A stretch of 64,000 bases of DNA from assembly GCA_011032825.1 (NCBI GenBank), contig JAADJZ010000007.1, positions 1,178,001-1,242,000 of the forward strand, given 5' to 3'. The position numbers were made by a program, and so were the translations under genes. This DNA comes from Massariosphaeria phaeospora (Eukaryota > Ascomycota > Dothideomycetes > Pleosporales). Below the pieces are notes generated by a model. That model had not been told where the DNA came from, did no database searches, and saw only the letters and a list, made by a program, of their open reading frames with translations. Of the stretch, positions 52,021-62,698 are shown one piece after another; positions within the stretch are counted from its first letter, which is position 1; each line of letters starts with the position of its first letter.

Positions 52021-54457
52021 TCATAACGTCCACTGCCCAATCGCACCCCAATCAATCCCATCATACATGCCCCCAGCCGCGAAATCCATGCCCTCAAATC
52101 CCTCCAGCCCCGGCGCACTCAAGAAATCCAGATCCAGATTCAAGTCGGCGCTCGGCGGTGTGGCCGCCGGCTTCGGATCCAGAATGGCATCAATGACGCG
52201 CGTAAACGTCCTGGCGGCCTTGCGGCACAGATTGTAGTTCCCGTCGCCGGAGCGCCCGCCCGCGTCCAGATGCGCCGCGGCCTCGAGATACGAGATCAGC
52301 ACGCTGAGCATGCGGATGATTTCGGCGCGGGAGATGGAGACGGGGAACTGCTGGCCGGTGCGGTGCTGCTCCTGCAGCGCGGTGGCCAGGACCGAGCCCG
52401 AGGGGATGCCGTACAGCAGGATCGTGTGGATGAAGTCGCGCTGGATGTCGTAGGTGCGGTCGCGCACGCTGCCGAGCGTCAGGCACGTCGACAGTAGGTC
52501 CATGCTGACGCGCAGAAGCGCCGCGTTGGGCGCCAGGGCGGCTGGGTCCAGCAGCAGCTTCTGGATCATGAATTCGTTGTACCAGTGCGAGAGGTAGACG
52601 CTCACGAGCATGACGCCGACGCTGAAGGAGAGGTTTGCGGACCAGCAGCCGGACCGGTAGTGCAGGTGGCGGGGGATCGAGTCCCAGGATGTGTGGATGC
52701 GGCGGGATATGTCGCTGCACGGCGTTAGACGCGATGTCGGGGAGAAGTTTGTCGTTCAGGGGGGCTACATGTACTCACAGGAGTTGACGCTCTACACACT
52801 GGTCAAGTTTTGCTAATGCGAAGTCTAAAATCTCTTCCCGATACTGAACTGAGATGAATCGCATACGCTATCGAGATTAGTGTCTCATCAGTGGTCAGAA
52901 AAGTGAGCTTACGATCCAAGAAGCGCGGAGATACCTGCCCTTGGTGTCCCAGCCGTTCGGATCCAGATTTTGGATAACGAGATCAAGAGCCTCTGGGTCA
53001 CCGATGAGTTCTTCATCAGACACGTCAAGCGGCATTCTGACGTCGGTGTGTCGTTTGCTCAGCCTGACAGGTCTTCCCAGGAACGTTGATATCGCCTTGT
53101 CCTGGTAGAAAGCGGAGTGAAACACCTTGCGCCTCGACTCGAGGATAAACAGCGGTAGGCTTGACGACGCATTTGACTCTTTGTGGAGCCCGAGAGCATA
53201 TATCTGGGAAGAGAGCTCGCCGAGTCTTCTCCAGGTGGGTGGGCCTGATGCGTTACTAGACTTTCTCTGATGTCGGGGAAAAGACTTACCAGAGTATCCG
53301 CACATCATGCTCGTGAGCATTAGGTTTTCGTAAAACATCCATATCATTATGTCGTTAACGGGGCTAATTACTGAGCACAACAGGACGCATATAGTGCTTG
53401 AACGGAGTAGCTCATCCACGAGCTGCGACTTCTTATCAAAGAATTGAGGGTGTTTGAAGAAAAACGAGGTGGGACCAAACAGTAAGGATCTTCCAGCGGT
53501 AGCAAGAATGAACCCTATCATCTCGAAACGGAGGTTGTTTCCAGTACAAGTTCTGTAGAATTCCGAAGGTTGTGTTGATAGTGAGATATCAAGTGGACGG
53601 CTCGTGTTTCCGAGAACTTTTGACACTAGTTCAGGGGCTGGCATCGACGTCTCAAGTCTGTACTCGTCGATTGTTGGCTTCAGTGCTTTGACTGCTTCGA
53701 ACTCGAGGGGCATTGGGATCACACCCACTTGGCTCGCTTCGCAATGCAATCGTACAAGATCTTGTATAATAGTATGGTATCGCAAGCTTTTCAGGATGTC
53801 GGTAGCCATTTGTATTCGCATGGCCTTGCTAACTGTGTACTGGTGAGCCAATTCCGGATCCGAAGTCTGGGAGCTGATTGAAGCGTCCCGACCGCGCGGC
53901 GGGACAGACTCATCGTCTTTGGGAAGATTCGCAGCGTAGCTAGTTGGTCCCAAGTAACCGGGACGATAGGCATCTGCTGTAACGGCATCGGCAAATTCAT
54001 CCGCTTCTTGTGATGCAGAGATAGGTAAGAACGCCTCCCCTAGCGCCTCGAGATCTACCGTTTGATTGATAGTTCGTCTATACGTGTCAATGTGTAAGTT
54101 TTGGGGAACATTGCGCGAGAAACTGACTTCCTCTTCAGAGGGCGTGGAACGCTGGAGGGCTCTGTTTGTTGGGCACTAATTATCCCCTCTCTCGATCTTG
54201 TCAGAGGTGCTGGATGATAAACGCATCTCTCTTCAATGCCTCGCTGACGACACCGGTCGCACTTGGGATATGTATGATCGCACCTTGTCTTGTTCAATCG
54301 GCAAGGTTCACAAGACGCAGGCTTTCCATTGCGCCTATTAGAGTTCCTGGTTCTTACTCAGAGACCGGATGCCACGTATCCCGGGAGTTGCTTACATTGT
54401 ATTAGTGTCAAAGCAAGTCCACGAGTATACTACTGGCACAGGCTTATCGCCGGTCAT
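52021..54457 (-). CDS. Zn2Cys6 transcription factor with fungal-specific regulator domain
   Basis: The model has five exons: 54457-54396, 54334-54128, 54077-52913, 52867-52779 and 52714-52021, giving 738 residues. The zinc cluster is C29-X2-C32-X6-C39-X6-C46-X2-C49-X8-C58, preceded by RNGKPASCEPC. A basic linker follows, then a long regulator domain: FYRTCTGNNLRFEMIGFILATAG, FYENLMLTSMMCGYSG, YALGLHKE and LESRRKVFHSAFYQDKAISTFLGRP. The last exon ends in an acidic, Met/Gly-rich tail (DFLSAPGLEGFEGMDFAAGG...WTL), a possible activation region. The family is nuclear and usually controls a catabolic or secondary pathway, but no likely target cluster lies beside it. The first intron rebuilds an ATG across its junction (AT|G); both it and the upstream ATG at 54457 are in frame. 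Confidence 0.85.
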
Positions 54458-54992
54458 TGGAGTGTGGACATATTTCTGTTACGTCGGAATGCACGAGGCA
54501 CTTCTTCGAAAAAGGTTCAGAGGGTAGTATCACTATGTCTTCCACGCATTTTGAGTCGAGATTGAAGTGGTAAGGGTGGTAGGTAGACCGCTGGTTCGTG
54601 AGTTGAGGTTGATGACCAACAGAGAATCAATCGACCGGGATAGGAAGGTGCAGACGACGCTAAAGTCGGACTGCTCATATAAGGCTTCCATCAAAAAAGA
54701 TGAATCCTCCACAAATCTGATCAGTACAGGAACCTTAGAAGATGGGTCTCGATGCTCTGGATTTGGTGAGGCGTTATAGAGGATGAAGTATCTATGGAAG
54801 AGGAGGGGCCACCCGACACGTCAAGTCTAGCCGAGGCTGACGCACGGCCTTAACTTCATGATGCCTGCCTCAGCTTCACGCCTCCTCTACCCATGACATT
54901 TCAAACGCGCAGCACATTGTCATCCATACTGATAGTGTTAACCAACAGGTCGAATCGTCTCTGCAACCATCAACCCATCAATACCGTCTACT
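54458..54992. other. intergenic region
   Basis: Upstream of the regulator and of the following plus-strand orphan. Small frames near 54567-54779 have no recognisable content. Confidence 0.45.
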
Positions 54993-55940
54993 ATGTCTTC
55001 CGAGCCATCCATGGACACCATTCTTACTGCTATCAACGCTGTGAAAGCGGAGGTAGCTGGCCTGGCAGCTAGCGTTAGATCTGCGGAAGGTCGGATCGCA
55101 CGTCTTGAAGCGGCTACATACACACCTATAGCTTCTCCATCGCCATACTATGAAGGAAAACCCGACCAGCACGCACTCCCCGAACATCAAGAGCCAGGAA
55201 CTCCAATACAAAAAGGACCTCAACCAAGCTGCCCTGAGGGTACTGCCAACCAGGGAACTACAGAAGAATCCACCATCACAGGAACTCCATGCACCAATGA
55301 CAAAGTATGCGATATCCAGCGTCACCTCCAGCCCGTGAATGAAGGCATCGCACTGCTTACGAGTCATCTTCTTCGCATCGAATCCACCATCAATTCTCGC
55401 GGTCTAAGCGGTCCTCCTTCAGCCGAGCGCCCCGACAACTTTAGCCAGACATCCACCGATTCATCTTCTTCAGGCGGCTGCCCTATCCCACCCATCGAGA
55501 TCAGCGAGATGGCCGAAGAACATACTATTCTCGAAAAGCAGACCACCGACCCCGGAGAGTCCTCAAAGCCACGAGATGGACCCACCGCAAGCAAGAACTT
55601 CCGGCAGACTCCCTCGGCCCCGTCGCACCCAATCTTTGGCCAAACCTCCACTCCCAGTCGCCGGGTTCTGTCATTGAACGTCAGTGGCTCGCCATGGGGT
55701 CAATACGTCGCTGATGGTGGAAGCCAGCATGAGCAATCGCCGTTTGGCAAACTCGCAAAGAAGGATGTCGATTCATCTATTATGTTTCCATCGTCGTTGT
55801 CGTCGTCTGATTCCAACAAACCCTCACCGCTTGCCGGACGTCTTCGTGGGTCGGCTCGCAACTCGCAAAATACTTTTGGAACACCTGGTAGCTCGCAATG
55901 GACGTTGGGAACACCCGGCCCCTCACTACGAGGAGATTAG
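54993..55940 (+). CDS. orphan Ser/Pro-rich protein
   Basis: A single exon of 315 residues. The first 45 residues form a short amphipathic helix (MDTILTAINAVKAEVAGLAASVRSAEGRIARLEAA) that could pair as a coiled coil. A second helical stretch lies near residues 105-130. The rest is Ser/Thr/Pro-rich, with the repeat FGTPGSSQWTLGTPGPS at the end. I recognise no domain. Confidence 0.55.
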   Translation: MSSEPSMDTILTAINAVKAEVAGLAASVRSAEGRIARLEAATYTPIASPSPYYEGKPDQHALPEHQEPGTPIQKGPQPSCPEGTANQGTTEESTITGTPCTNDKVCDIQRHLQPVNEGIALLTSHLLRIESTINSRGLSGPPSAERPDNFSQTSTDSSSSGGCPIPPIEISEMAEEHTILEKQTTDPGESSKPRDGPTASKNFRQTPSAPSHPIFGQTSTPSRRVLSLNVSGSPWGQYVADGGSQHEQSPFGKLAKKDVDSSIMFPSSLSSSDSNKPSPLAGRLRGSARNSQNTFGTPGSSQWTLGTPGPSLRGD

Positions 55941-56377
55941 GTGGCCTGACTATTTCGACTCGTCCTGGATTATATTCTCCCGGGACTACGATGGGCCATG
56001 GGTTGTTTGTTTAACGGGTCGAAGTCAGTCGGATGTCCCAGGCCATGTATCTGTATCGATTCTAAGCAATGAGTACTCTTGTTGCCTCCTTGGCCGATTT
56101 CCCTTTGGGCCCACTTTCTAACACATGGTAATTAGGTGGGCAAGTCGTATTGGTAAACACACTTGTATAGCTGTGTAGCAGTACTCTTGAAAGACACCGA
56201 GTAAAAAGGCAGTTATCACCGAAACTGTAGAACCATGCACTCGCAGGTCACGATCTCGCTTTCTTAGATATGTGCTCACATTGAAACGCCATGAAATGCA
56301 GAATCCTTTCCAGACGCCGTCCCATGTACGATCTTCCTCAGACCCCGTCGTTACGAGTGAACATGTGCCCTACCATA
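55941..56377. other. 3' flanks of converging genes
   Basis: No gene or clear repeat seen. Confidence 0.45.
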
Positions 56378-57235
56378 TCAACCCCCACCCCGCCCCAGAA
56401 TCTCCTCCCGCTCCAACACCTCAGGCTTGAACTTGATCAGAAACACCGTCTTGCCCGGCCACAATGCCTTCGCCGCCGACTCGCCCTCCTGCTCACTCAC
56501 ACTATGCGCACTCACGCCCTCCGTCGCAAAGCCCGCACCATCACACACGCCCTCGATTATCCCCGCCACGTACGCCGCACAGTTCAGCTGCGTCATCTCG
56601 CGTGGCAGTGAAATGTATGTGTTGACGAGCGGCTCGTTGTCGAACAGCATGTACTGGCCCGGATCGGACTCCGAGCGTTCGAGCGCGTCGGCGGGCCGGC
56701 CGAAGAGGTGGCGCCAGAGCGTTTGCGCAATGAACTGGAGGAGGGGGAGGATGCGGGTGGGGCGGATCGATGCGAGAGGGTTGGCGGAGCGGGAGAGGAG
56801 GAGGTCGAGGAGGCGGATGCCGAGCGGATAGCCTTGGTTGTTCAACCTAGAAAGCCATACATTTAGCATGCTCCTCTCTTTGAGGTAATGTCAGATTCGG
56901 CACACGTACTGTTGCTCCAACCCAGTAATATCCCGCGCCCGCCCTTGCGCATACGATATCATTTCCACGAACAGGTACGCAAACGCCGCACGACTCAGCT
57001 CCGCATTCTTACTTCGGTTCAGGTTCCGGTCGTATATCGTTTTCTTGTTCGACGGGTACCGGAGGCCGGGCGTTTGGCCGGTCGCGTTGGACATCGGGGC
57101 GATGGTGCCAGGCGCGACGGGACGTTTGTAATGTGGTGGAGGAGCGGTTTGAGCGTGGATTCGTGCGTCGGGTTGGGGAGGTGGGCGCGGTGGGCTTTGG
57201 AGGAAGGATTGGCGGATGGGCAAGTTTGTCGACAT
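56378..57235 (-). CDS. TRS31: TRAPP complex subunit Trs31 (TRAPPC5)
   Basis: Two exons, 57235-56910 and 56846-56378, give 264 residues. A Pro-rich N-terminal extension of about 65 residues is followed by the Bet3-like fold: KTIYDRNLNRSKNAELSRAAFAYLFVEMISYAQGRARDITGLEQQLNNQGYPLGIRLLDLL. The C-terminal half contains LPLLQFIAQTLWRHLFGRPAD and YMLFDNEPLVNTYISLPREMTQLNCAAYVAGIIEGVC, all typical of Trs31. The protein is a core subunit of the TRAPP tethering complexes that activate Ypt1/Rab1 at the Golgi and in autophagy. The chosen ATG precedes STNLPIRQSFLQ; two upstream codons are in frame but would add only low-complexity residues. Confidence 0.92.
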
Positions 57236-57858
57236 GTTTGTCGTCCCCGTTCGGCGGTGGAGCATGTGGTTCGTGCGTGGAGCTTGAGCTTTTCGGGCTG
57301 GTAACGCCAAGAGGTAAGGAGGACGCGTGCGACATGGGACGGCTGCGCCTCCGCTCTTCTACGTCCGGCATCAACATTACCTATCTGCCTCATCAGGGCC
57401 CTCCAGATTACGCTATGTCCTCTCGACAGAGTTTGTAATGCATGCGAGGGGGACGGGCGAGGGCGGGAACCTTGAGGACATGAGGTCTATTCGTCATCAC
57501 TGGCTAGGGTTTTGTGTTAGACATTGCTAAATTAAGAATATGACTGTTTGCTGTGTTCTCTACTCGAATGAGACGACAGAAGAGGGAGTCACCGGTAGAT
57601 ATTGCGATGCTTGAGGCATTCAAATGTTTCACATTGGTTAGTGACGGGTAGCGGCGACATCAAAGAGAGCAAATGTAAGTTTGATTCTAGCTTTCAGTAT
57701 TTGATTGCTAATGTCGCATTGAACATTGCAGTTGTCCTACTCTCAGGTATGTCATAATACCCGCATTCTTGACCTCGGCTTTGTGGCAGTATGCGACATT
57801 TATTTCCTGAAAGCTCTAGGACAAGTCTCCACATACACCATAGAAGACAAGAGAGCAT
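57236..57858. other. intergenic region
   Basis: Upstream of TRS31; no further gene seen. Confidence 0.45.
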
Positions 57859-59121
57859 CTAGTGCAATTCTGCCAGCATTTGCAGCCCGTATCGTTCTGC
57901 CCTAGCTCTGGCCCTGGCCCTGGCCCGCCGACCGTTACGCCCTCCCGTAGTCGGTAGAGCGTTATGTGCATGCGCTTCTGTCCTGGCGCCTTCGAACTGG
58001 CTTTTGTATTCCTGGAGAAGCTCCATATAACGCTCGATGTAAGCAATTGGATCAACCTCTGACTCGTCTTCGAACCCGTCGTCTTCATAATCCCCAGGGA
58101 TGGTATACCCCTCAGAGGTGTCGTATTCGGAAGCCCCATAGTTTGAAGGACTGTGGTAGTATTCGCCGAACGTTGCGTCCATCAACTGTTGCTCTCTCAA
58201 CAATGTATCTTCCTCAGCATTATATTCTTCCAAGTTGAGCTCCTCAAGACCAACCTCCCAAGCTACCTTCCAACAATTTTTACCGCTCTTACGGATATTC
58301 ACCTTCTGAGTCGAGTGTCTCTTCTCTTTCTTCAACAATTCACCAGCCTTCTTCATCTGCTTTCCTTTAGATAACGGTGCATTCGCAGACAACTTCTTGG
58401 GATGCAACGTAAGCGGTTGAGAAGTGTTGCTTGTCTTCTCTTCGTTGAGGTGCTCTACTTTCTGAACTTCCAGTCGCTGCAACATCTCCTTCTTCTTCTC
58501 TTTCAATGCGGTGATTCCTGCCAATAAACTTTGGTTTTTGGCATGCTCATCATCATACTTGAGCTGCGCTTGGGCAACAGCGTGTTTGTTATCCCTCTCA
58601 GATTCTGATTTCTTCTTGTAAAGATCGATAACTTGCAATTTAAGCTCCTGGTTCCTTTCTTCTTGTAGATCGGTCTTCTCCTTCCACGTATCGAGCATGT
58701 ATTCCTCGAGCTGGAGCCTGAAATCTTGCTGTTTTTGAAGAACTAGGATCTGGGCGTCTTTTTCCTCAATCATCTTTTTATATTGCTCGGCCGTATCCTT
58801 CCATCCATGCTGGTCCTTCCGAGAGAACTGGGCACGAGTGTATTCTTCCAAGATGGACTTGCTATCGGAGGAATGTTCCTGGCCAACTGGTTGATAGCCT
58901 CGACTCACTTGCATGACTGCATCATACAACGCATAGTTGGCTTCTTCGAGGCGCGTGATTCCGTCTCCATGGCTATCGAAAGCGACGTGCGTTGAGTTGT
59001 AGGGTGAGACAGGGCCGCTGCCTTGCGTAATGGTGCTACAGTCGTCTAGCATATCTAGGGGAGTATTCGGCGTAGATGAAGCGCAGAGGCGCGCAAATTC
59101 CGCGTCTAGCTCAGTTTCCAT
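57859..59121 (-). CDS. orphan coiled-coil protein
   Basis: A single exon of 420 residues. After a Ser/Pro-rich N-terminus of about 45 residues comes a long Lys/Glu/Gln-rich helix region (about residues 60-260) with heptads suited to a coiled coil (for example YKKMIEEKDAQILVLQKQQ and ERNQELKLQVIDLYKKK). A basic patch (KKAGELLKKEKRHSTQKVN), an acidic segment and a C-terminal RARARARARAERYG tail follow. I do not recognise the family; cytoskeletal or tethering roles are typical for this build, but unproven here. Confidence 0.65.
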   Translation of the reverse strand: METELDAEFARLCASSTPNTPLDMLDDCSTITQGSGPVSPYNSTHVAFDSHGDGITRLEEANYALYDAVMQVSRGYQPVGQEHSSDSKSILEEYTRAQFSRKDQHGWKDTAEQYKKMIEEKDAQILVLQKQQDFRLQLEEYMLDTWKEKTDLQEERNQELKLQVIDLYKKKSESERDNKHAVAQAQLKYDDEHAKNQSLLAGITALKEKKKEMLQRLEVQKVEHLNEEKTSNTSQPLTLHPKKLSANAPLSKGKQMKKAGELLKKEKRHSTQKVNIRKSGKNCWKVAWEVGLEELNLEEYNAEEDTLLREQQLMDATFGEYYHSPSNYGASEYDTSEGYTIPGDYEDDGFEDESEVDPIAYIERYMELLQEYKSQFEGARTEAHAHNALPTTGGRNGRRARARARARAERYGLQMLAELH

Positions 59122-60180
59122 CTAGACAAATCAATACTGACACGTTAATAGATTGAGAAAGAGGCTATACCTTCAGTAACTAAGCGAGCCACGCACTGGC
59201 CGAGTATGCAAATATGCGCAGGGATGTGCAGGAATGTGGCGGTTGGAAAGGCGAAGTCGTCTCGTACTCCCGATGAGGTGAATTGCGAGTTTCAGTGTAG
59301 GGTCACGACCGACACTGCTCACTCCGGCCGAGAGATGGAGTGTTAAGATGCGCGGGGCACCTTAGCGATTCTGCCGAACGACACACTTTGAGGTGCCGAT
59401 TGCAGTAGACGTGCCTCAACGACCGAAAAGAGCGTAGGAACGTGAAAGCAGAAACACGACCGCAAGTAAGGGGAGAGAAGGGCGAACGGTGAGGTGAACC
59501 CGAGCAGGCACTTTACTCGAGAACAGTGTGGTGGAGGTGGGAGGTGAGAGTGCGCTGTTGCGGATAAGTGGGGCGTCACGTCGACGCGCCGATACGTGAT
59601 CCGACCGCTGATATCTCCAGTGACGCCATCACCGCGAACGCAGCCCCGTCCGCGCCTCCGTCTCTGGGTCACGGACCTTTTTTTACTGTCTTTGATGATG
59701 TCCGGAGTGATCACCTTCTATGCTAAAGGCGGTTGAATGTGTTTGCATCTCACTTGGAAGGATACTAATCTATGGTCAAAGAACCAAAACACACGTACAG
59801 CGTATAATGCCGGAAGCTTCTTTGGCCTAGATACATCATATCTTCTCAAGGTTTGTCTGGATTTCGCGCACGGGCCTCGCACGCCCTTATTCAATACTGG
59901 GAAAAATGTATCCTACGATTCTCGACTAGAAAATTCTCATCCATGACCCTCCATCGACTACGGGTACAAGATCAAAAGTTATCGCGAGCTCTTTACGATG
60001 CGCCTCATTGGTTTTCAGCGTGGGCTGATTGGGTGGTTCCTTTTGTGGAGTTCTCAGAACCGTGGTTCGTCAAGATAACTCCTATAAGGTCTTCGCTTCT
60101 TTCGTCCTCCACATCTCTTCACTATCATACGAAAGATCAAGAAAACCATTCAACGGAAAACGCATACTACGACCCCTAAT
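59122..60180. other. intergenic region
   Basis: Upstream of the coiled-coil gene and of the third F-box gene. The sequence CATACGAAAGATCAAGAAA lies at 60126-60144 and recurs inside the next gene. No other gene seen. Confidence 0.45.
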
Positions 60181-60210
60181 ATGGGTACTCTCATACGAAA
60201 GATCAAGAAA
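60126..60210. repeat. direct repeat spanning the F-box gene start
   Basis: CATACGAAAGATCAAGAAA at 60126-60144 is repeated exactly at 60192-60210. The second copy encodes IRKIKK of the F-box protein start. Confidence 0.8.
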
Positions 60211-61398
60211 CGCAGTCGGTGGCGAGCACATACCGCTCCGGACACCTCGCTCACGCCACCTCACAGTTTCAATTCCGAACACTCTGCTCCAACCATCTTC
60301 AACAAACTCTCATACGACCTACTCCTCGAGATCACCGACCTACTCCCGCTATCGTCAGTCGCAAACCTCGCACTCACGAACCTGCGGATGATGCAGACCA
60401 TCTGCGAGCTAGTCGACCCCCTTTCGAAAATCCGTTTGCCCGGCAACGAATTCGAGCGGGGAAAGTTCCTGCTCAACTTCGACGCGCACCATCCGAGAGA
60501 TTTCATATGTTTCAGGTGCGGCGTCTTCCATCCACGCACAATCCCTTGGCCTGGATCCAAATGGGAGGAGAATATTCTGGGAAGATATTTATGTCCTAAG
60601 TTGCCCCGGGTAGAGAGACAGGACAGAATAATACACCAAAATTGGGGAACCTATCATATGGTCATGAGAGCATATCGACACTCCTATTTCCATGGTAGGC
60701 CGTATGACGCGAACGCGGTTCCGCACAACCTATATCGAGCGCCACCTTGGCGTGGAGATATCCTCGCAATTCCGTTAGACGATCATCTAGTTCTGCGAAA
60801 GAGTCGATATGTTGGGTTGCCTTCCACGACACCGATCCAGTTGACTTATCTCCCCCGCCCTTGCTGTCACTTGGAGCGGTCTATAACACTGCAGAAATTA
60901 GAAGAGGAGGTAGCTCGCATACAGATGCAGGTCAATCACGCTCTTACAAGAGGCAAAAGACCTGATTGTACGTGGAAAACTTATAGATGCACTTCGTGTC
61001 CCACAGAGATGCAGATTGGAGTCCAGGCCTCGTTGAACTTCAAAAGCAGTCTACCAAGAAAATCTAAGAAGTTGCTTTATGTATTAGTCATAAATCACTA
61101 CGTAGACCTTGGGCCGTGCAAGGCACCGGATGAGGTCGAATGGAACTCTCGGTTGCCAGGGCAGCCTTCATCTCCAACGCCAACGATCAATACCACAAAA
61201 TTAGAGCCTCTATGGATTCGGTTCGAGCGAAAGACACAGCTAAAACTTCCTGGTCGGGAGAGTGGGTTTTCCGGAAAGTGGGTGTGGAAGAAGAAACAGC
61301 AGTCAGGCCGGCATTGGAGGACTCAGCTATGCATATATCAGACTCGATCGAGCGTGGGCAACCTTGCAAACTTCGTAAGATGGAAAATTGATTGCTAG
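60181..61398 (+). CDS. F-box protein with paired CxxC motifs
   Basis: A single exon of 405 residues. A basic start (MGTLIRKIKKRSRWR) is followed by a degenerate F-box (about 40-75, IFNKLSYDLLLEITDLLPLSSVANLALTNLRMM). FICFRCGVFHPRTIP (near residue 109) and YRCTSCPTEMQI (near 270) form two CxxC pairs with the same neighbours (C-x2-C-x3-H-P-R-T and Y-x-C-x2-C-P-T) as the protein at 38382. LGPCKAPDEVEW near 317 parallels LGAGRSEKDRRW there. This supports a shared family of SCF substrate receptors with a zinc-binding core. The last 60 residues are basic and the C-terminus is less convincing. Confidence 0.7.
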   Translation: MGTLIRKIKKRSRWRAHTAPDTSLTPPHSFNSEHSAPTIFNKLSYDLLLEITDLLPLSSVANLALTNLRMMQTICELVDPLSKIRLPGNEFERGKFLLNFDAHHPRDFICFRCGVFHPRTIPWPGSKWEENILGRYLCPKLPRVERQDRIIHQNWGTYHMVMRAYRHSYFHGRPYDANAVPHNLYRAPPWRGDILAIPLDDHLVLRKSRYVGLPSTTPIQLTYLPRPCCHLERSITLQKLEEEVARIQMQVNHALTRGKRPDCTWKTYRCTSCPTEMQIGVQASLNFKSSLPRKSKKLLYVLVINHYVDLGPCKAPDEVEWNSRLPGQPSSPTPTINTTKLEPLWIRFERKTQLKLPGRESGFSGKWVWKKKQQSGRHWRTQLCIYQTRSSVGNLANFVRWKIDC

Positions 61399-61797
61399 TA
61401 ACTTTTTGTTCTCCGTTTTGGTCGAATATGTAGTGAACGCTGGTTTCTCGCCGTATGCTCCTTCCAGAATATCGCTTTGTTCTATGTGCATCTGGTGCTC
61501 TTGCTCGGCATCCGTTACCATGGATACACTACAGGAAGGCACACATGAACGACAGTGTTTACCTCAGGTAGTTTCGTTTTCACCCTCGTGTTCTTCTTCT
61601 TCTTCTCTTCACCATCGACTCGCGCATCTTTGCCTGCTGGTATGTCCCCATCCCTGTCCCTGTCTCCCATTCATTGTTCCCATAGCTAACAGCTACCATA
61701 GAGCGTATGTGCACGACACATCGTGCTATTCCGTCGATGTTGTCTGATCGTGTGTTTGCAGATCTTCCGAACTTGTTCAAAACTTTTGTCATTCACC
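61399..61797. other. intergenic region
   Basis: Holds a CTT microsatellite near 61587-61605. Open frames here look random. Confidence 0.45.
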
Positions 61798-62363
61798 ATG
61801 ACAAACGTACGTGACTCTCGTCTCCACATCTTTTGCTATATGTGCTCTAACAGTTACTTCTGTAGGCCACCGCCACCACCTTCCTCGTAAGTCGATCGTT
61901 GCATGCCTCTCTCGACATCCTCTTCAATTCCGCTTGTACCTTCTTCCTCGTCGCGGCTTGACGGCTCTTTCGAGTCCTGCTAGTCTCTACGTAACTCGCT
62001 TCACGAACCACTTCTATTCTTACTACAACGTGCTTCATGGATAGGGCTGGATTTACCTAGGAGGAGCACTTCTCCTCCGACCTCGGACTAGGAACAGTGA
62101 TAGGATCAGTATGTATTTTCCTGTTCGGGTTCTTTGGGCATCGCTTTATCAAAAAGAGATACCCGGGATCCCAAGACGATATGATGAGGCGCAACGTTGT
62201 TCTTCTGGAACATATCGTTGTCAACGGAGTCGGTCCGGGCGCGTTGCCCGCTAATTACGTTGCCCTGCAGACCGCGCCAACTGAACACTACATTGGCCCT
62301 GTCTACCAATGCATATGCCAAGGGCTATACAATGGTACGGATCACGGAGAAACTCCTGGCTAA
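61798..62363 (+). CDS. small single-pass membrane protein built from micro-exons
   Basis: The model has exons 61798-61806 (9 nt), 61866-61886 (21 nt) and 62061-62363, giving 110 residues. All junctions are phase 0 with GTACGT/TGTAG and GTAAGT/CCTAG borders, and the first intron has a CTCTAAC branch point. The joined start MTNATATTFLEEHFSSDLG leads to a membrane segment (TVIGSVCIFLFGFFGHRFI) and a basic KKRYPG stop-transfer sequence, then a soluble tail of about 65 residues. An alternative 42-nt intron near the end (GTACGG at 62335 to GCGTAG) would change the last residues. I do not recognise the family. The model rests on frame continuity and splice motifs only. Confidence 0.45.
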
Positions 62364-62377
62364 CTGCACTGCGTAGC

Positions 62378-62698
62378 ATGGGCATTCCATTGGGCTCGAG
62401 TCCGGTGGATGTAAGTCCCACCTCAGAAAGCAAGCTCCCACCTTTACGTGGTTCTGGGGATAAGTACGCTTCGAAGCGGAAACCAAGAGGAGCTACGGAA
62501 GATGAAGACTCGATTGGCCCCAGCCGTAAATCCCCACTTGAATCCACCGTTGCAGCGTTGGCTGATATCGAGCAAAGCAGTCGAATTCGAAGTCCCCCCC
62601 GATCACTGTCACCGCGCCTGGTGATCTTCACAAAACCCTGTCAAGTCAGGCACACGGGACAATGCCTTAGCCAGACCTACCTACGGTCGGTGTTCTAG
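62378..62698 (+). CDS. possible short gene or relic reading into the tandem repeat
   Basis: An open frame of 106 residues (MGIPLGSSPVDVSPTSESKLPPL onward) that runs into the first copy of the 210-bp repeat and ends there at a TAG. In the second repeat copy the matching codon is TGG. It may be the start of a repeat-bearing protein gene now broken, or a missed 3' exon of the small membrane protein. Confidence 0.3.
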   Translation: MGIPLGSSPVDVSPTSESKLPPLRGSGDKYASKRKPRGATEDEDSIGPSRKSPLESTVAALADIEQSSRIRSPPRSLSPRLVIFTKPCQVRHTGQCLSQTYLRSVF

